DNA from: Neisseria sp. Marseille-Q5346 | GTDB lineage: Bacteria > Pseudomonadota > Gammaproteobacteria > Burkholderiales > Neisseriaceae | NCBI RefSeq assembly: GCF_946902045.1 | Contig: NZ_OX336253.1 | Coordinates: forward strand, 1,426,001-1,490,000 | DNA: 64,000 nucleotides | Direction: 5' to 3' | Shown here: in pieces, positions 19,128 through 27,563 of the stretch | Numbering within the stretch: the first letter of the stretch is position 1 | How the letters are laid out: every line of letters begins with the position of its first letter | Made by a program: the position numbers and the translations under genes | Notes under the pieces: generated by a model | Told to the model about the DNA's origin: nothing | What the model saw: the letters and a program-made list of their open reading frames with translations, nothing else | Databases searched by the model: none

Positions 19128-20288
19128 ATGGATAAACGACTGTTTGACGGTACGGTTCGTTTTGAGCATGTAACCGGTGTCGGCACGATGCAGGTAGATT
19201 TCCAACCCAATCAGCGTGTTTATACGATGATTGGCGAGAATGGTGTGGGTAAGACTAAATTTTTGGAATGTTTGTTTACAGTTTTGCTCTTTACCAATTC
19301 ATCTGCATTGGAAAAAGGTCATTACATTAATGTAAATAAATTACCTTTTAAAAAAGTGGAAAGTCTAATTTTTACTCAAAAATTTGATGAAAATGAAACT
19401 TGTCAGATCGGGCGTGAAGGAAGGACGTTTTTTTCAGGCTATACCCACGATTTGCCAATTGTTTATTTGGCTGCGCAGAATCGTGGTGGCATTAAATATA
19501 CGCATTCTGCTATACCAGAATTGGAGAAGCATGAAAAGCGAATGGAAAAATATTTAGATGGGCTCTTTTATATTTTCTGGTATGACCATACTGAAGAAAA
19601 TTTCAAAAATCTGAATATGAATACGAATGTTAAAGAGTGGGTTATTCAACGTGCCAACTCTGCTAACCAATTCCAAGCAAAAGAGGATAATCGTCAGATA
19701 GAGTTAGAAGTATTGGTTTCGTTATTGAACAAAATAGATAGTCGAATCGATGAAAAATTCTTAGAAAAGTCTGGTTACGAAGTATTTATCAAAGTCGAAG
19801 GTGAAAGACGGGAGCTTTCAGATTTATCTAGTGGATTTACATCTATTGTGAAGATTATTCAATCTATTATTGCGGGTTATAGCTATTTTACTAATGAAGA
19901 ACAAATCGCAGAGGTTAAGGGGGTGGTTCTAATTGACGAAATAGAAAGCCATTTGCATAACGAATGGCAGATCAAAATTGTACCGCTGCTGAAAAAATTG
20001 TTTCCGAACACAACGTTTTTTATTACCACGCATTCGTCTTTAGTCATCAGTCAGTTGGAGCAGGGAGAAGCCTACCGTTTGGTACGTAGCAAGGAGGACG
20101 GTGTGGTCTATGGCGAGATGATTGACTATCCAAGTAATGCTTCTTTTGTGGATTTGCTCAACGAAGCATTCGGCGTAGATTTGAATAAGAAGAAGATAGA
20201 ACGCGCCCAAGAACGTAATCAAGAACAGGCAAAAAAAGCCTTATTAAAATTGGTACGTCAGGAATTGGGCGGATTAGGGGATAAATAA
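19128..20288 (+). CDS. AAA/ABC-type ATPase, first gene of an ATPase-PIN cassette
   Basis: 386 residues. Walker A GENGVGKT is at 36-43, a signature-like DLSSGFTS at 232-239, Walker B VVLIDE at 266-271 and an H-loop TTHS at 300-303. This order and the short middle region match the SMC/OLD-like AAA_15/AAA_21 ATPases (COG3950 or PARIS AriA style) rather than a transporter ATPase. There are no membrane segments and no Toprim domain. The protein ends in a basic helical tail (KKKIERAQERNQEQAKKALL). It shares one base with the PIN gene (TAATG), so the two are almost certainly translated together. Codon use is AT-richer than nuo and no uptake sequence lies inside, pointing to acquisition. Cellular role unknown; a defence or toxin-antitoxin role is inference. 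Confidence 0.85.
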   Translation: MDKRLFDGTVRFEHVTGVGTMQVDFQPNQRVYTMIGENGVGKTKFLECLFTVLLFTNSSALEKGHYINVNKLPFKKVESLIFTQKFDENETCQIGREGRTFFSGYTHDLPIVYLAAQNRGGIKYTHSAIPELEKHEKRMEKYLDGLFYIFWYDHTEENFKNLNMNTNVKEWVIQRANSANQFQAKEDNRQIELEVLVSLLNKIDSRIDEKFLEKSGYEVFIKVEGERRELSDLSSGFTSIVKIIQSIIAGYSYFTNEEQIAEVKGVVLIDEIESHLHNEWQIKIVPLLKKLFPNTTFFITTHSSLVISQLEQGEAYRLVRSKEDGVVYGEMIDYPSNASFVDLLNEAFGVDLNKKKIERAQERNQEQAKKALLKLVRQELGGLGDK

Positions 20289-20749
20289 TGACGGTTTATC
20301 TTTTAGATACTAATTACTTGGTTTATTTGGCGGATGATGACAGTGATGAAGAAAAGCGGAAAGCCGTATTGAGCGATATGGCGGAAAAGTTGCAACAGGA
20401 TGACAATCGTTTTGTGATTACCCCGCTTATCCGTTATGAAGTTTTGCGCGGTGTGGATTGGGGAAAATCTGAAAAATTGTCTCGATTGACCGATGTTTTG
20501 ACACAGTTTGAATCTTTGGACATTACACAGAATGTTTCTGATTTGGCAAGTAATCTGTACCGCTTTGATAAGTTTGAAGCCGAACGTGATAATACGCCGA
20601 AGAATTTAGAAAAACGTAAATTCGATATGTTTCATTATGCGACTGCCAGTGTGAATAATTTAGAAATCTTATCCCACGATACCGATGTTAATAAGATTAA
20701 AGATTTACATGAAAGAATGAGGCTAAAAGATTCGGCAGAATTAGCTTGA
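20288..20749 (+). CDS. PIN-domain nuclease, second gene of the ATPase-PIN cassette
   Basis: 153 residues, entirely a PIN domain. The acidic quartet is intact: Asp7 in LLDTNYL, Glu51 in RYEVLRG, Asp113 in FDMFHYATA and Asp131 (or Asp133) in SHDTDV. PIN proteins of this type are metal-dependent RNases; VapC toxins share the architecture, but no VapB-like antitoxin precedes it. Instead the partner is the ATPase whose stop codon it overlaps. That arrangement suggests an effector controlled by the ATPase. The AT-rich codon use matches its partner. Nuclease activity and target are not shown by sequence alone. Confidence 0.85.
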   Translation: MTVYLLDTNYLVYLADDDSDEEKRKAVLSDMAEKLQQDDNRFVITPLIRYEVLRGVDWGKSEKLSRLTDVLTQFESLDITQNVSDLASNLYRFDKFEAERDNTPKNLEKRKFDMFHYATASVNNLEILSHDTDVNKIKDLHERMRLKDSAELA

Positions 20750-20778
20750 GACAAATAGCAAAAGCCTGAACAAACCTT

Positions 20779-20812
20779 TTTCAGACGGCCTCTTAAAACG
20801 CTGTCTGAAAGA
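20779..20812 (+). terminator. partly decayed DUS-pair hairpin closing the cassette
   Basis: TTTTTCAGACGGCC and the degenerate GCTGTCTGAAAG are separated by about ten bases. It is a weak hairpin without a T-run, so transcription into nuoM is likely to persist. Confidence 0.45.
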
Positions 20813-20859
20813 CCAACCCATACAACTATATTTTTTATTTTAACCACAGGTTAACCACT

Positions 20860-22356
20860 ATGTTTTCCAACTACCTACTCAGCTTGGCAATATGGATACC
20901 CATCGCCGCAGGTGTGCTGGTTTTGGCGACCGGTAAGGACAGCCGTGCGCCGCTGGCGCGTATGCTTGCCTTCATGGGTGCGCTTGCCGGTTTCTTGGTA
21001 ACGCTGCCCCTGTTTACCGGTTTCGACCGTTTGAGCGGCGGCTATCAGTTTACCGAGTTCCACGAGTGGATTCCGCTGCTGAAAATCAACTACGCATTGG
21101 GCGTGGACGGTATTTCAGTGCTCTTTATTATCTTGAATGCGTTTATTACGCTGTTGGTGGTATTGGCCGGTTGGGAAGTCATTCAGAAACGTCCGGCGCA
21201 GTATATGGCGGCATTCCTGATGATGTCGGGTTTGATTAATGGCGCGTTTGCCGCGCAGGATGCGATTCTGTTTTATGTGTTCTTCGAGGGTATGCTGATT
21301 CCGCTGTACCTGATTATCGGTGTATGGGGCGGTCCGCGCCGCGTCTATGCGTCGGTCAAGCTGTTCCTCTATACGCTGATGGGTTCACTCTTGATGCTAG
21401 TTGCCATGGTTTACCTGTACTATCAAACAGGCAGCTTCTCTATTGTCGATTTCCAAAACATCAAACAGATTCCGTTGGGCGTACAACAGCTTTTGTTTGT
21501 GGCGTTCTTCCTGTCATTCGCCGTAAAAGTGCCGATGTTCCCCGTGCACACTTGGTTGCCGGATGCCCACGTTGAAGCGCCGACCGGCGGTTCGATGGTG
21601 TTGGCGGCAATTACGCTGAAACTGGGTGCGTATGGTTTCTTGCGCTTCATCCTGCCGATTATGCCGGATGCGGCTCGCTATTTTGCCCCCGTGATCATCG
21701 TGTTGAGCCTGATTGCCGTGATTTACATCGGTATGGTAGCTTTGGTGCAAACCGATATGAAAAAACTGGTGGCGTACTCTTCCATCAGCCATATGGGTTT
21801 TGTTACTTTGGGTATGTTCCTGTTTGTGAACGGCCAATTGAATGATTGGGCATTGAAAGGTGCAATCATTCAAATGATTTCCCACGGTTTTGTGTCTGCC
21901 GCGATGTTTATGTGTATCGGCGTGATGTACGACCGCCTGCATACCCGCAATATTGCCGATTATGGCGGCGTGGTCAATGTGATGCCTAAGTTTGCGGCGT
22001 TTATGATGTTGTTCGGTATGGCTAATGCCGGTCTGCCTGCGACTTCAGGCTTCGTGGGCGAGTTTATGGTGATTATGGGCGCGGTTAAAGTGAATTTCTG
22101 GGTAGGCGCGTTGGCTGCCATGACCCTGATTTACGGTGCGTCTTATACCCTGTGGATGTATAAACGCGTTATTTTTGGTGCGATCCACAATCCGCACGTT
22201 GCCGAAATGAAAGACATCAATTGCCGCGAATTTGCGATTTTGGCGATTTTGGCGATTGCTGTTTTGGGCATGGGTCTGTATCCGCAAGCGTTTATCGAAG
22301 TGGTACATCAAGCGGCAAACGATTTGATTGCCCATGTGGCACAAAGCAAGATTTGA
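20860..22356 (+). CDS. nuoM: NADH-quinone oxidoreductase subunit M
   Basis: 498 residues, about 14 helices, ND4-type antiporter-like subunit. FFEGMLIPLYLIIGVWG carries the channel glutamate, and VPMFPVHTWLPDAHVEAPTGGSM the family signature. It forms one of the proton-translocating modules. It is separated from nuoL by the ATPase/PIN cassette, about 1.9 kb, and preceded by a poor ribosome binding site. Confidence 0.95.
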   Translation: MFSNYLLSLAIWIPIAAGVLVLATGKDSRAPLARMLAFMGALAGFLVTLPLFTGFDRLSGGYQFTEFHEWIPLLKINYALGVDGISVLFIILNAFITLLVVLAGWEVIQKRPAQYMAAFLMMSGLINGAFAAQDAILFYVFFEGMLIPLYLIIGVWGGPRRVYASVKLFLYTLMGSLLMLVAMVYLYYQTGSFSIVDFQNIKQIPLGVQQLLFVAFFLSFAVKVPMFPVHTWLPDAHVEAPTGGSMVLAAITLKLGAYGFLRFILPIMPDAARYFAPVIIVLSLIAVIYIGMVALVQTDMKKLVAYSSISHMGFVTLGMFLFVNGQLNDWALKGAIIQMISHGFVSAAMFMCIGVMYDRLHTRNIADYGGVVNVMPKFAAFMMLFGMANAGLPATSGFVGEFMVIMGAVKVNFWVGALAAMTLIYGASYTLWMYKRVIFGAIHNPHVAEMKDINCREFAILAILAIAVLGMGLYPQAFIEVVHQAANDLIAHVAQSKI

Positions 22357-22365
22357 GGTGTGTAA

Positions 22366-23808
22366 ATGAACTGGTCTGATTTGAATTTAATGCCCGCCAT
22401 GCCCGAAATCGTGCTGCTTGCGCTATTGGGTGTCGTATTGCTGGTAGACTTGTGGATTTGCGATAAAAACCGCTATCTGACCCATCTGATGAGTTTGGGA
22501 ACGGTCATTATCGTGGCCGTCACCCAATTGGCGGTATGGGAGCAGGGCAGTGTCGATGCCTTTCACGGTATGTATATTGCAGACGGCATGTCCCGTTTGG
22601 CAAAACTGGTGCTGTATGCACTGACGTTCGGTCTGTTTATTTACAGTAAACCGTACAATCAAGACCGCCAAATTTTTAAAGGCGAGTTTTATACCCTGTC
22701 GCTGTTTGCTCTGTTGGGTATGAGCGTCATGGTCAGCTCGGCACATTTCCTGACTGCGTATATTGGTTTGGAATTGTTGTCTTTGTCGCTGTACGCCATG
22801 ATTGCCCTGCGCCGCGATTCCGGCCGCTCTGCCGAGGCCGCGCTGAAATACTTCGTATTGGGCGCGTTGGCCTCCGGCTTGCTACTCTATGGTATTTCCA
22901 TGGTTTACGGCGCTACCGGTTCCCTCGATTTTGCTTCCGTCTTGGCTTCTGCTTTCAATGAACAGGCCAATGAATGGTTGTTGAAATTGGGTATGGTGTT
23001 TATTGTCGTCGCCATTGCATTTAAATTGGGTGCGGTTCCATTCCATATGTGGGTACCCGATGTGTACGATGGCGCGCCGACCTCTGTTACCGCCTTTGTG
23101 GGTACGGCTCCGAAAATTGCCGCCGTTGTCTTTGCGTTCCGTATCCTTGTTACCGGTATGGGTACCATACATTCAGACTGGGCGCCGATGTTGGCCATCC
23201 TTGCCGTTGCATCTTTGGTGGTCGGTAACCTTGCCGCCATCATGCAAACCAATATCAAACGTATGCTTGCCTATTCCACCGTATCGCACATGGGCTTTAT
23301 CTTGTTGGCGTTTATGGCAGGCGCAGTCGGCTTTACCGCAGGTTTGTATTACGCCATTACCTATGCTTTGATGGCGGCAGTCAGCTTCGGCGTTTTGATG
23401 GTATTGTCCACCAAAGACATTGAATGTGAAAACATCAAAGACCTCGCAGGCCTTAACCAACGCCATGCATGGTTTGCCTTCCTGATGTTGCTGTCTATGT
23501 TCTCCATGGCGGGTATTCCACCGCTGATGGGTTTTTACGCCAAATTCGGAGTGATTATGGCACTCTTGAAACAAGGCCATGTTTGGTTGTCCGTATTTGC
23601 CGTCATCATGTCGCTGATTGGCGCGTTCTACTACCTGCGCGTGGTCAAAGTCATCTACTTCGATGCGCCTGATCATGACCAGCCGGTCGGCAGTAACTAT
23701 GCCGCTAAATTTGTTCTGACGGTCAATGCCTTCTTGCTGCTCCTGTGGGGTATCATGCCGCAAACCGTTATCGACTGGTGTGCCAAAGCATTGGAAAATA
23801 CCCTGTAA
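22366..23808 (+). CDS. nuoN: NADH-quinone oxidoreductase subunit N
   Basis: 480 residues, about 14 helices, ND2-type antiporter-like subunit. AYIGLELLSLSLYAM contains the channel glutamate; GAVPFHMWVPDVYDGAPTSVTAF is the family signature. It starts nine bases after nuoM and closes the nuo genes. A hairpin terminator follows. Confidence 0.95.
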   Translation: MNWSDLNLMPAMPEIVLLALLGVVLLVDLWICDKNRYLTHLMSLGTVIIVAVTQLAVWEQGSVDAFHGMYIADGMSRLAKLVLYALTFGLFIYSKPYNQDRQIFKGEFYTLSLFALLGMSVMVSSAHFLTAYIGLELLSLSLYAMIALRRDSGRSAEAALKYFVLGALASGLLLYGISMVYGATGSLDFASVLASAFNEQANEWLLKLGMVFIVVAIAFKLGAVPFHMWVPDVYDGAPTSVTAFVGTAPKIAAVVFAFRILVTGMGTIHSDWAPMLAILAVASLVVGNLAAIMQTNIKRMLAYSTVSHMGFILLAFMAGAVGFTAGLYYAITYALMAAVSFGVLMVLSTKDIECENIKDLAGLNQRHAWFAFLMLLSMFSMAGIPPLMGFYAKFGVIMALLKQGHVWLSVFAVIMSLIGAFYYLRVVKVIYFDAPDHDQPVGSNYAAKFVLTVNAFLLLLWGIMPQTVIDWCAKALENTL

Positions 23809-23824
23809 GCTTTAAACAAAACCG

Positions 23825-23854
23825 ACGGCGGCTGTTCCAAAGTCGCCGTTTTTG
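23825..23854 (+). terminator. terminator after nuoN
   Basis: A 6-bp stem ACGGCG/CGCCGT with a 13-base loop followed by TTTTT. It is one of the few terminators here not built from uptake sequences. Confidence 0.55.
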
Positions 23855-24027
23855 TTAGGATTCTCATTCGGATGAAATATACCCAAGTTCAGACGGTCTC
23901 GAGCCTTTGAACAATCATCAAGCAGGTATCATCAAGATATTGAATATTCCACGGATAATGATGGGTAAGAATGCCCATTTAACATGTTAAAATCACACAC
24001 AGGCCGTCTGAAAACAGAAAGACCACC

Positions 24028-24327
24028 ATGACTGCATCCATGTACATTCTTTTGCTGTTGGCACTTATCTTTGCCAACGCACCATTTATTACCACCAAAT
24101 TCTTCGGCATCATCGCCCTGAAACGCAAACATATCGGCCATCACTTGATCGAATTGCTGGCAGGTTTCCTTCTTACCGCGATCCTTGCCTATATCCTCGA
24201 ATCGCGCGCTGGTGCCGTACATGCTCAAGATTGGGAGTTTTACGCGACCGTTGTCTGCCTCTACCTGATTTTTGCCTTCCCATGCTTCGTATGGCGTTAC
24301 TTTTGGAATGAGCGAAATAGAGAGTAG
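24028..24327 (+). CDS. DUF2818 family small membrane protein
   Basis: 99 residues with a membrane anchor at each end: MYILLLLALIFANAPF, then LIELLAGFLLTAILAYILES, and FYATVVCLYLIFAFPCFVW. The composition and position directly after nuoN match the DUF2818 family, which in other beta-proteobacteria also lies next to nuoN. The function is unknown; the conserved linkage suggests a link to complex I assembly or the membrane arm. An uptake sequence lies just upstream and a DUS-pair terminator follows. Confidence 0.8.
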   Translation: MTASMYILLLLALIFANAPFITTKFFGIIALKRKHIGHHLIELLAGFLLTAILAYILESRAGAVHAQDWEFYATVVCLYLIFAFPCFVWRYFWNERNRE

Positions 24328-24341
24328 GATTTGAATTAGGA

Positions 24342-24374
24342 AAAGGCCGTCTGAAAGATTTTCAGACGGCCTTT
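24342..24374 (+). terminator. DUS-pair terminator after the DUF2818 gene
   Basis: AAAGGCCGTCTGAAA and TTTCAGACGGCCTTT enclose a short loop and run into TATTTTG. Confidence 0.75.
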
Positions 24375-24502
24375 ATTTTGTTTGATGTTAAATATCGGTT
24401 AGAAAACAAGGCTGTTGGGGCGTAAAGCCTTGTCGTGGGGGCGGTTTAACGGTACTATTCTCGGTTAATCCTGTTTTATTCCTATGAAATTGAAAGTATA
24501 AG

Positions 24503-25060
24503 ATGATTAATGATATTCAAAAGACAGCTGAAGGCAAAATGCAGCGTTCTCTGGAAGTGTTGAAAGAAAACTTGGCTAAAGTGCGTACCGGCCGTGCGCA
24601 TACCGGCCTGCTTGACCAAGTGGAAGTGGAATACTGGGGCAGCATGGTGCCTGTGAGCCAAGTAGCAAACGTAACGCTTTTGGATGCGCGTACGATTGGT
24701 GTGAAACCGTTCGAGAGTAATATGGCTTCAAAAGTTGAGAAAGCGATCCGTGATTCCAACTTGGGCCTGAACCCTGCTTCTGTTGGCGATTTGATCCGTG
24801 TCCCTATGCCTATGTTGACTGAGGAACGCCGTAAAGATTTGATCAAAGTGGTACGCGGTGAGGCGGAAGAGGGCCGTGTGTCTATCCGCAATGTGCGACG
24901 TGATGCAAACGACCACATCAAAAAATTGTTGAAAGACAAAGAAATTTCTGAAGATGAAGCCCGCCGTGGCGAGGAAGCGGTTCAGAAGTTAACCGACAAA
25001 TACATTGCTGAAGCAGACAAGCTCTTGGCTGCCAAAGAAGAAGATTTGATGGCGATTTAA
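24503..25060 (+). CDS. frr: ribosome recycling factor
   Basis: 185 residues, standard length. It opens [20 protein letters not shown] and contains the conserved [15 protein letters not shown] and [12 protein letters not shown] segments. RRF works with EF-G to split post-termination ribosomes. It heads the long co-directional envelope block. The upstream 130 bases hold no gene; a GC-rich stretch near 24410-24450 could be part of the promoter region. Confidence 0.95.
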   Translation: MINDIQKTAEGKMQRSLEVLKENLAKVRTGRAHTGLLDQVEVEYWGSMVPVSQVANVTLLDARTIGVKPFESNMASKVEKAIRDSNLGLNPASVGDLIRVPMPMLTEERRKDLIKVVRGEAEEGRVSIRNVRRDANDHIKKLLKDKEISEDEARRGEEAVQKLTDKYIAEADKLLAAKEEDLMAI

Positions 25061-25117
25061 TCCTGTGTGCAAATCGTTCAGACGGCCTTTGGACGGTTTG
25101 CTCCCTGAAAGGCAGAC

Positions 25118-25864
25118 ATGAAAAGCAGTACGCAGACGATTTTGGAACACTCTGCCATCCCCCGACATATTGCTGTGATTATGGACGGCAACGGACGTTG
25201 GGCAAAGAAGCGTTTTCTTCCCCGTGTGATGGGGCATAAGCGCGGCTTGGATGCGCTGGAGAACATGGTGAAGCATTGTGCTGAACTGGGTGTGCGGTAT
25301 TTGACCGTGTTTGCTTTTTCGACTGAAAACTGGCGACGCCCCGAGGAAGAGGTTTCTTTTCTGATGGGGCTGTTTTTGCAGGCTTTGCAAAAGCAGGTGC
25401 GCCGTTTGCACGATAACAATATGCGCTTGAGAGTCATCGGCAGCCGTGAGCGGTTTAACGCTGAAATCCTGAAGGGGATTGAGGCGGCAGAGGCATTGAC
25501 GGCAAATAATACCGGTTTGACTTTGAGCATTGCCGCCGATTATGGCGGCCGCTGGGATATTTTGCAGGCGGCAAATCAGTTGATTGCCGAGGGTGCAACT
25601 GAGATTACGGAAGAGGCGTTGTCGCGCTATTTGATGTTGGGCGATGCACCCGAGCCGGATTTGTTTATCCGAACCGGCGGCGAGACGCGTATCAGCAATT
25701 TCCTTCTGTGGCAGATGGCGTACGCTGAATTGTATTTTACGGATACTCTGTGGCCTGATTTTAATGAGAAATCGCTGAATGAGGCGATTACTTCGTTCCA
25801 AAAACGGGAACGCCGCTTCGGGCGGACTTCCGAACAGCTGCCGGTTGAGCAGCAACGGGGTTGA
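25118..25864 (+). CDS. uppS: isoprenyl (undecaprenyl diphosphate) synthase
   Basis: 248 residues. The cis-prenyltransferase signature HIAVIMDGNGRWAKKR contains the catalytic Asp23, and DLFIRTGGETRISNFLLWQ is the second conserved block. It builds the C55 lipid carrier for peptidoglycan and LPS from farnesyl and isopentenyl diphosphates. It ends six bases before cdsA. Confidence 0.95.
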   Translation: MKSSTQTILEHSAIPRHIAVIMDGNGRWAKKRFLPRVMGHKRGLDALENMVKHCAELGVRYLTVFAFSTENWRRPEEEVSFLMGLFLQALQKQVRRLHDNNMRLRVIGSRERFNAEILKGIEAAEALTANNTGLTLSIAADYGGRWDILQAANQLIAEGATEITEEALSRYLMLGDAPEPDLFIRTGGETRISNFLLWQMAYAELYFTDTLWPDFNEKSLNEAITSFQKRERRFGRTSEQLPVEQQRG

Positions 25865-25869
25865 GAACT

Positions 25870-26664
25870 ATGTTGAAACAACGGATTTTGACGGCGCTGT
25901 GGCTTTTGCCGCTGATGCTGGGTATGCTGTTTTATGCACCTATGTGGCTGTGGGCTGCGTTTTGCGGCCTGATTGCCATGCTGACTTTGTGGGAATATGC
26001 CCGCATGAGTGGCTTGGACAAGCTGAAAATCAATCATTATTTGGCTTCAACGCTGGTGTTCGGTGTGATTGCCTATGCCGGCGGTTGGCAGTTGCCTGAT
26101 TTGGTTTGGTATGTTGTATTGGCGTTTTGGCTGATTGTCATGCCTTGGTGGCTGAAGGCGAAATGGAAGTTGAACGGTGGCTGGCAGGCTTACACGGTCG
26201 GTTGGTTGTTGGTGATGCCGTTTTGGTTTGCACTGGTTTACCTGCGCCCTCAGCCTGAAGACGCGCTGTCTTTATTGGCGATTATGGGTTTGGTGTGGGT
26301 CGCCGATATTGGCGCGTATTTCTGTGGCAAATCGTTTGGCAAGCGCAAAATTGCGCCGACCATCAGCCCGGGTAAAAGCTGGGAAGGTGCGATCGGCGGT
26401 GCATTGTGCGTTGCCGTGTACATGACCATCGTATGGAAAGCCGGTTGGCTGGCTTTTGAAGCCGGTTGGTTAAAAACTATTTTGATCGGCTTGATTCTGA
26501 CCGTTGTTAGCGTGTGCGGCGATTTGCTGGAAAGCTGGCTCAAACGTGCAGCCGGTATCAAAGACAGCAGCAATCTGTTGCCGGGACACGGCGGCGTGTT
26601 CGACCGTGTGGACAGCCTGATTGCCGTTATCAGCATTTATGCCGCCTTTGTATATTTGTTTTAA
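25870..26664 (+). CDS. cdsA: phosphatidate cytidylyltransferase
   Basis: 264 residues, several membrane helices. The CTP-transferase signature near the C-terminus is seen as DLLESWLKRAAGIKDSSNLL followed by PGHGGVFDRVDS. It makes CDP-diacylglycerol for phospholipid synthesis in the inner membrane. An in-frame TTG three codons upstream is less likely than the ATG. Confidence 0.92.
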   Translation: MLKQRILTALWLLPLMLGMLFYAPMWLWAAFCGLIAMLTLWEYARMSGLDKLKINHYLASTLVFGVIAYAGGWQLPDLVWYVVLAFWLIVMPWWLKAKWKLNGGWQAYTVGWLLVMPFWFALVYLRPQPEDALSLLAIMGLVWVADIGAYFCGKSFGKRKIAPTISPGKSWEGAIGGALCVAVYMTIVWKAGWLAFEAGWLKTILIGLILTVVSVCGDLLESWLKRAAGIKDSSNLLPGHGGVFDRVDSLIAVISIYAAFVYLF

Positions 26665-26697
26665 ACCGTCTGTCTGACGTGGTTGAGGGAGCTGATT

Positions 26698-27447
26698 ATG
26701 TCCGAACAAAAACAGATTTCATCTTTATCGATCTTGGGCGTATTGTTGGCACTGGGATTGATGGCAGCGGCGTTTATTTTGGGCGTGCAGTTTAAGAATC
26801 TGCGTCAACCCGGGACGATTACCGTAAAAGGTTTGGCGGAGAAAAACTTCCAATCCGACAGCTCGACGTGGAATACGGGCGTGAACGCGCACGGCGAAAG
26901 CTATCAGGAAGTTTTGGATTTACTGACGGCAAGACGCAAGAAGCTGTCTAAGTTTTTGGGCGAGCAAGGCTTTACGGCGGCTGAAATGAAAGTGGGCCTG
27001 CCCGAAGTGTCGCGCGTTTTCAATGAAACCCGAGACGAACTGGGCAACGTAACCCGTACGCCCAACGGCTACGATGGCGATCTCAATATTGTGGTCAACA
27101 CCAAAAAACTGGACAAAATCCAAGCCGCCCAGCGTGCTATTTTGAATTTCCGTGCGCAAAACGAATTTATCCGCTTCGACAATCCGCAATATTTGTTGGG
27201 CAATTTGGAAACCATCAAACGCGATTTGATTACGCAGGCGACTGAGGATGCGCAGAAACGCGCGGCTGAGTTTGCCAAAACCGGCGGCGGCAAAGTGGGT
27301 GCCATGCGTTCTGCTTCGCAAGGCTCGTTCAACATCTATGCCGACACCGGCAGCAGCGAGGATGACGAATACGGCGGTTCTTACGATAAAAGCACCGTCG
27401 GTAAACAAGTCCGACTGGTTGTTACCATCGAATACGGCATTGAGTAA
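26698..27447 (+). CDS. SIMPL-domain (DUF541) protein
   Basis: 249 residues. One N-terminal membrane anchor (about residues 9-30) is followed by a periplasmic SIMPL/DUF541 domain recognised by the opening GTITVKGLAEKNFQSD segment and its conserved Y-x-x-V-L-D-L-L-x-x-R-R-K-K-L stretch. The family includes E. coli YggE, linked to oxidative stress tolerance, but its biochemistry is unclear. The ATG follows GAGGGAGC. It sits between cdsA and dxr inside an envelope-lipid gene series. Confidence 0.85.
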   Translation: MSEQKQISSLSILGVLLALGLMAAAFILGVQFKNLRQPGTITVKGLAEKNFQSDSSTWNTGVNAHGESYQEVLDLLTARRKKLSKFLGEQGFTAAEMKVGLPEVSRVFNETRDELGNVTRTPNGYDGDLNIVVNTKKLDKIQAAQRAILNFRAQNEFIRFDNPQYLLGNLETIKRDLITQATEDAQKRAAEFAKTGGGKVGAMRSASQGSFNIYADTGSSEDDEYGGSYDKSTVGKQVRLVVTIEYGIE

Positions 27448-27451
27448 TTCT

Positions 27452-27494
27452 TTCAGACGGCCTTTCAGCCGGGAGGCAAAAGGCCGTCTGAAAA
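27452..27494 (+). terminator. inverted DUS pair before dxr
   Basis: TTTCAGACGGCCTTT and AAAGGCCGTCTGAAA flank a 10-base loop. There is no clear T-run after it, so it may only attenuate. Confidence 0.55.
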
Positions 27495-27563
27495 TTGGAA
27501 ACGGCAAAGAAATCTATTTCAAACACAATGAATACCGTTTGCACAGCACACAAAGAACACACC

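Noticed and set aside
19128..20288. ATPase gene as part of an ABC transporter
   Set aside because: No permease nearby, no canonical LSGGQ, and the IDE-type Walker B with TTHS H-loop fits SMC/OLD-like ATPases.
20288..20749. PIN gene as a classical VapBC toxin
   Set aside because: No small VapB-type antitoxin gene precedes it; the overlapping partner is a large ATPase.
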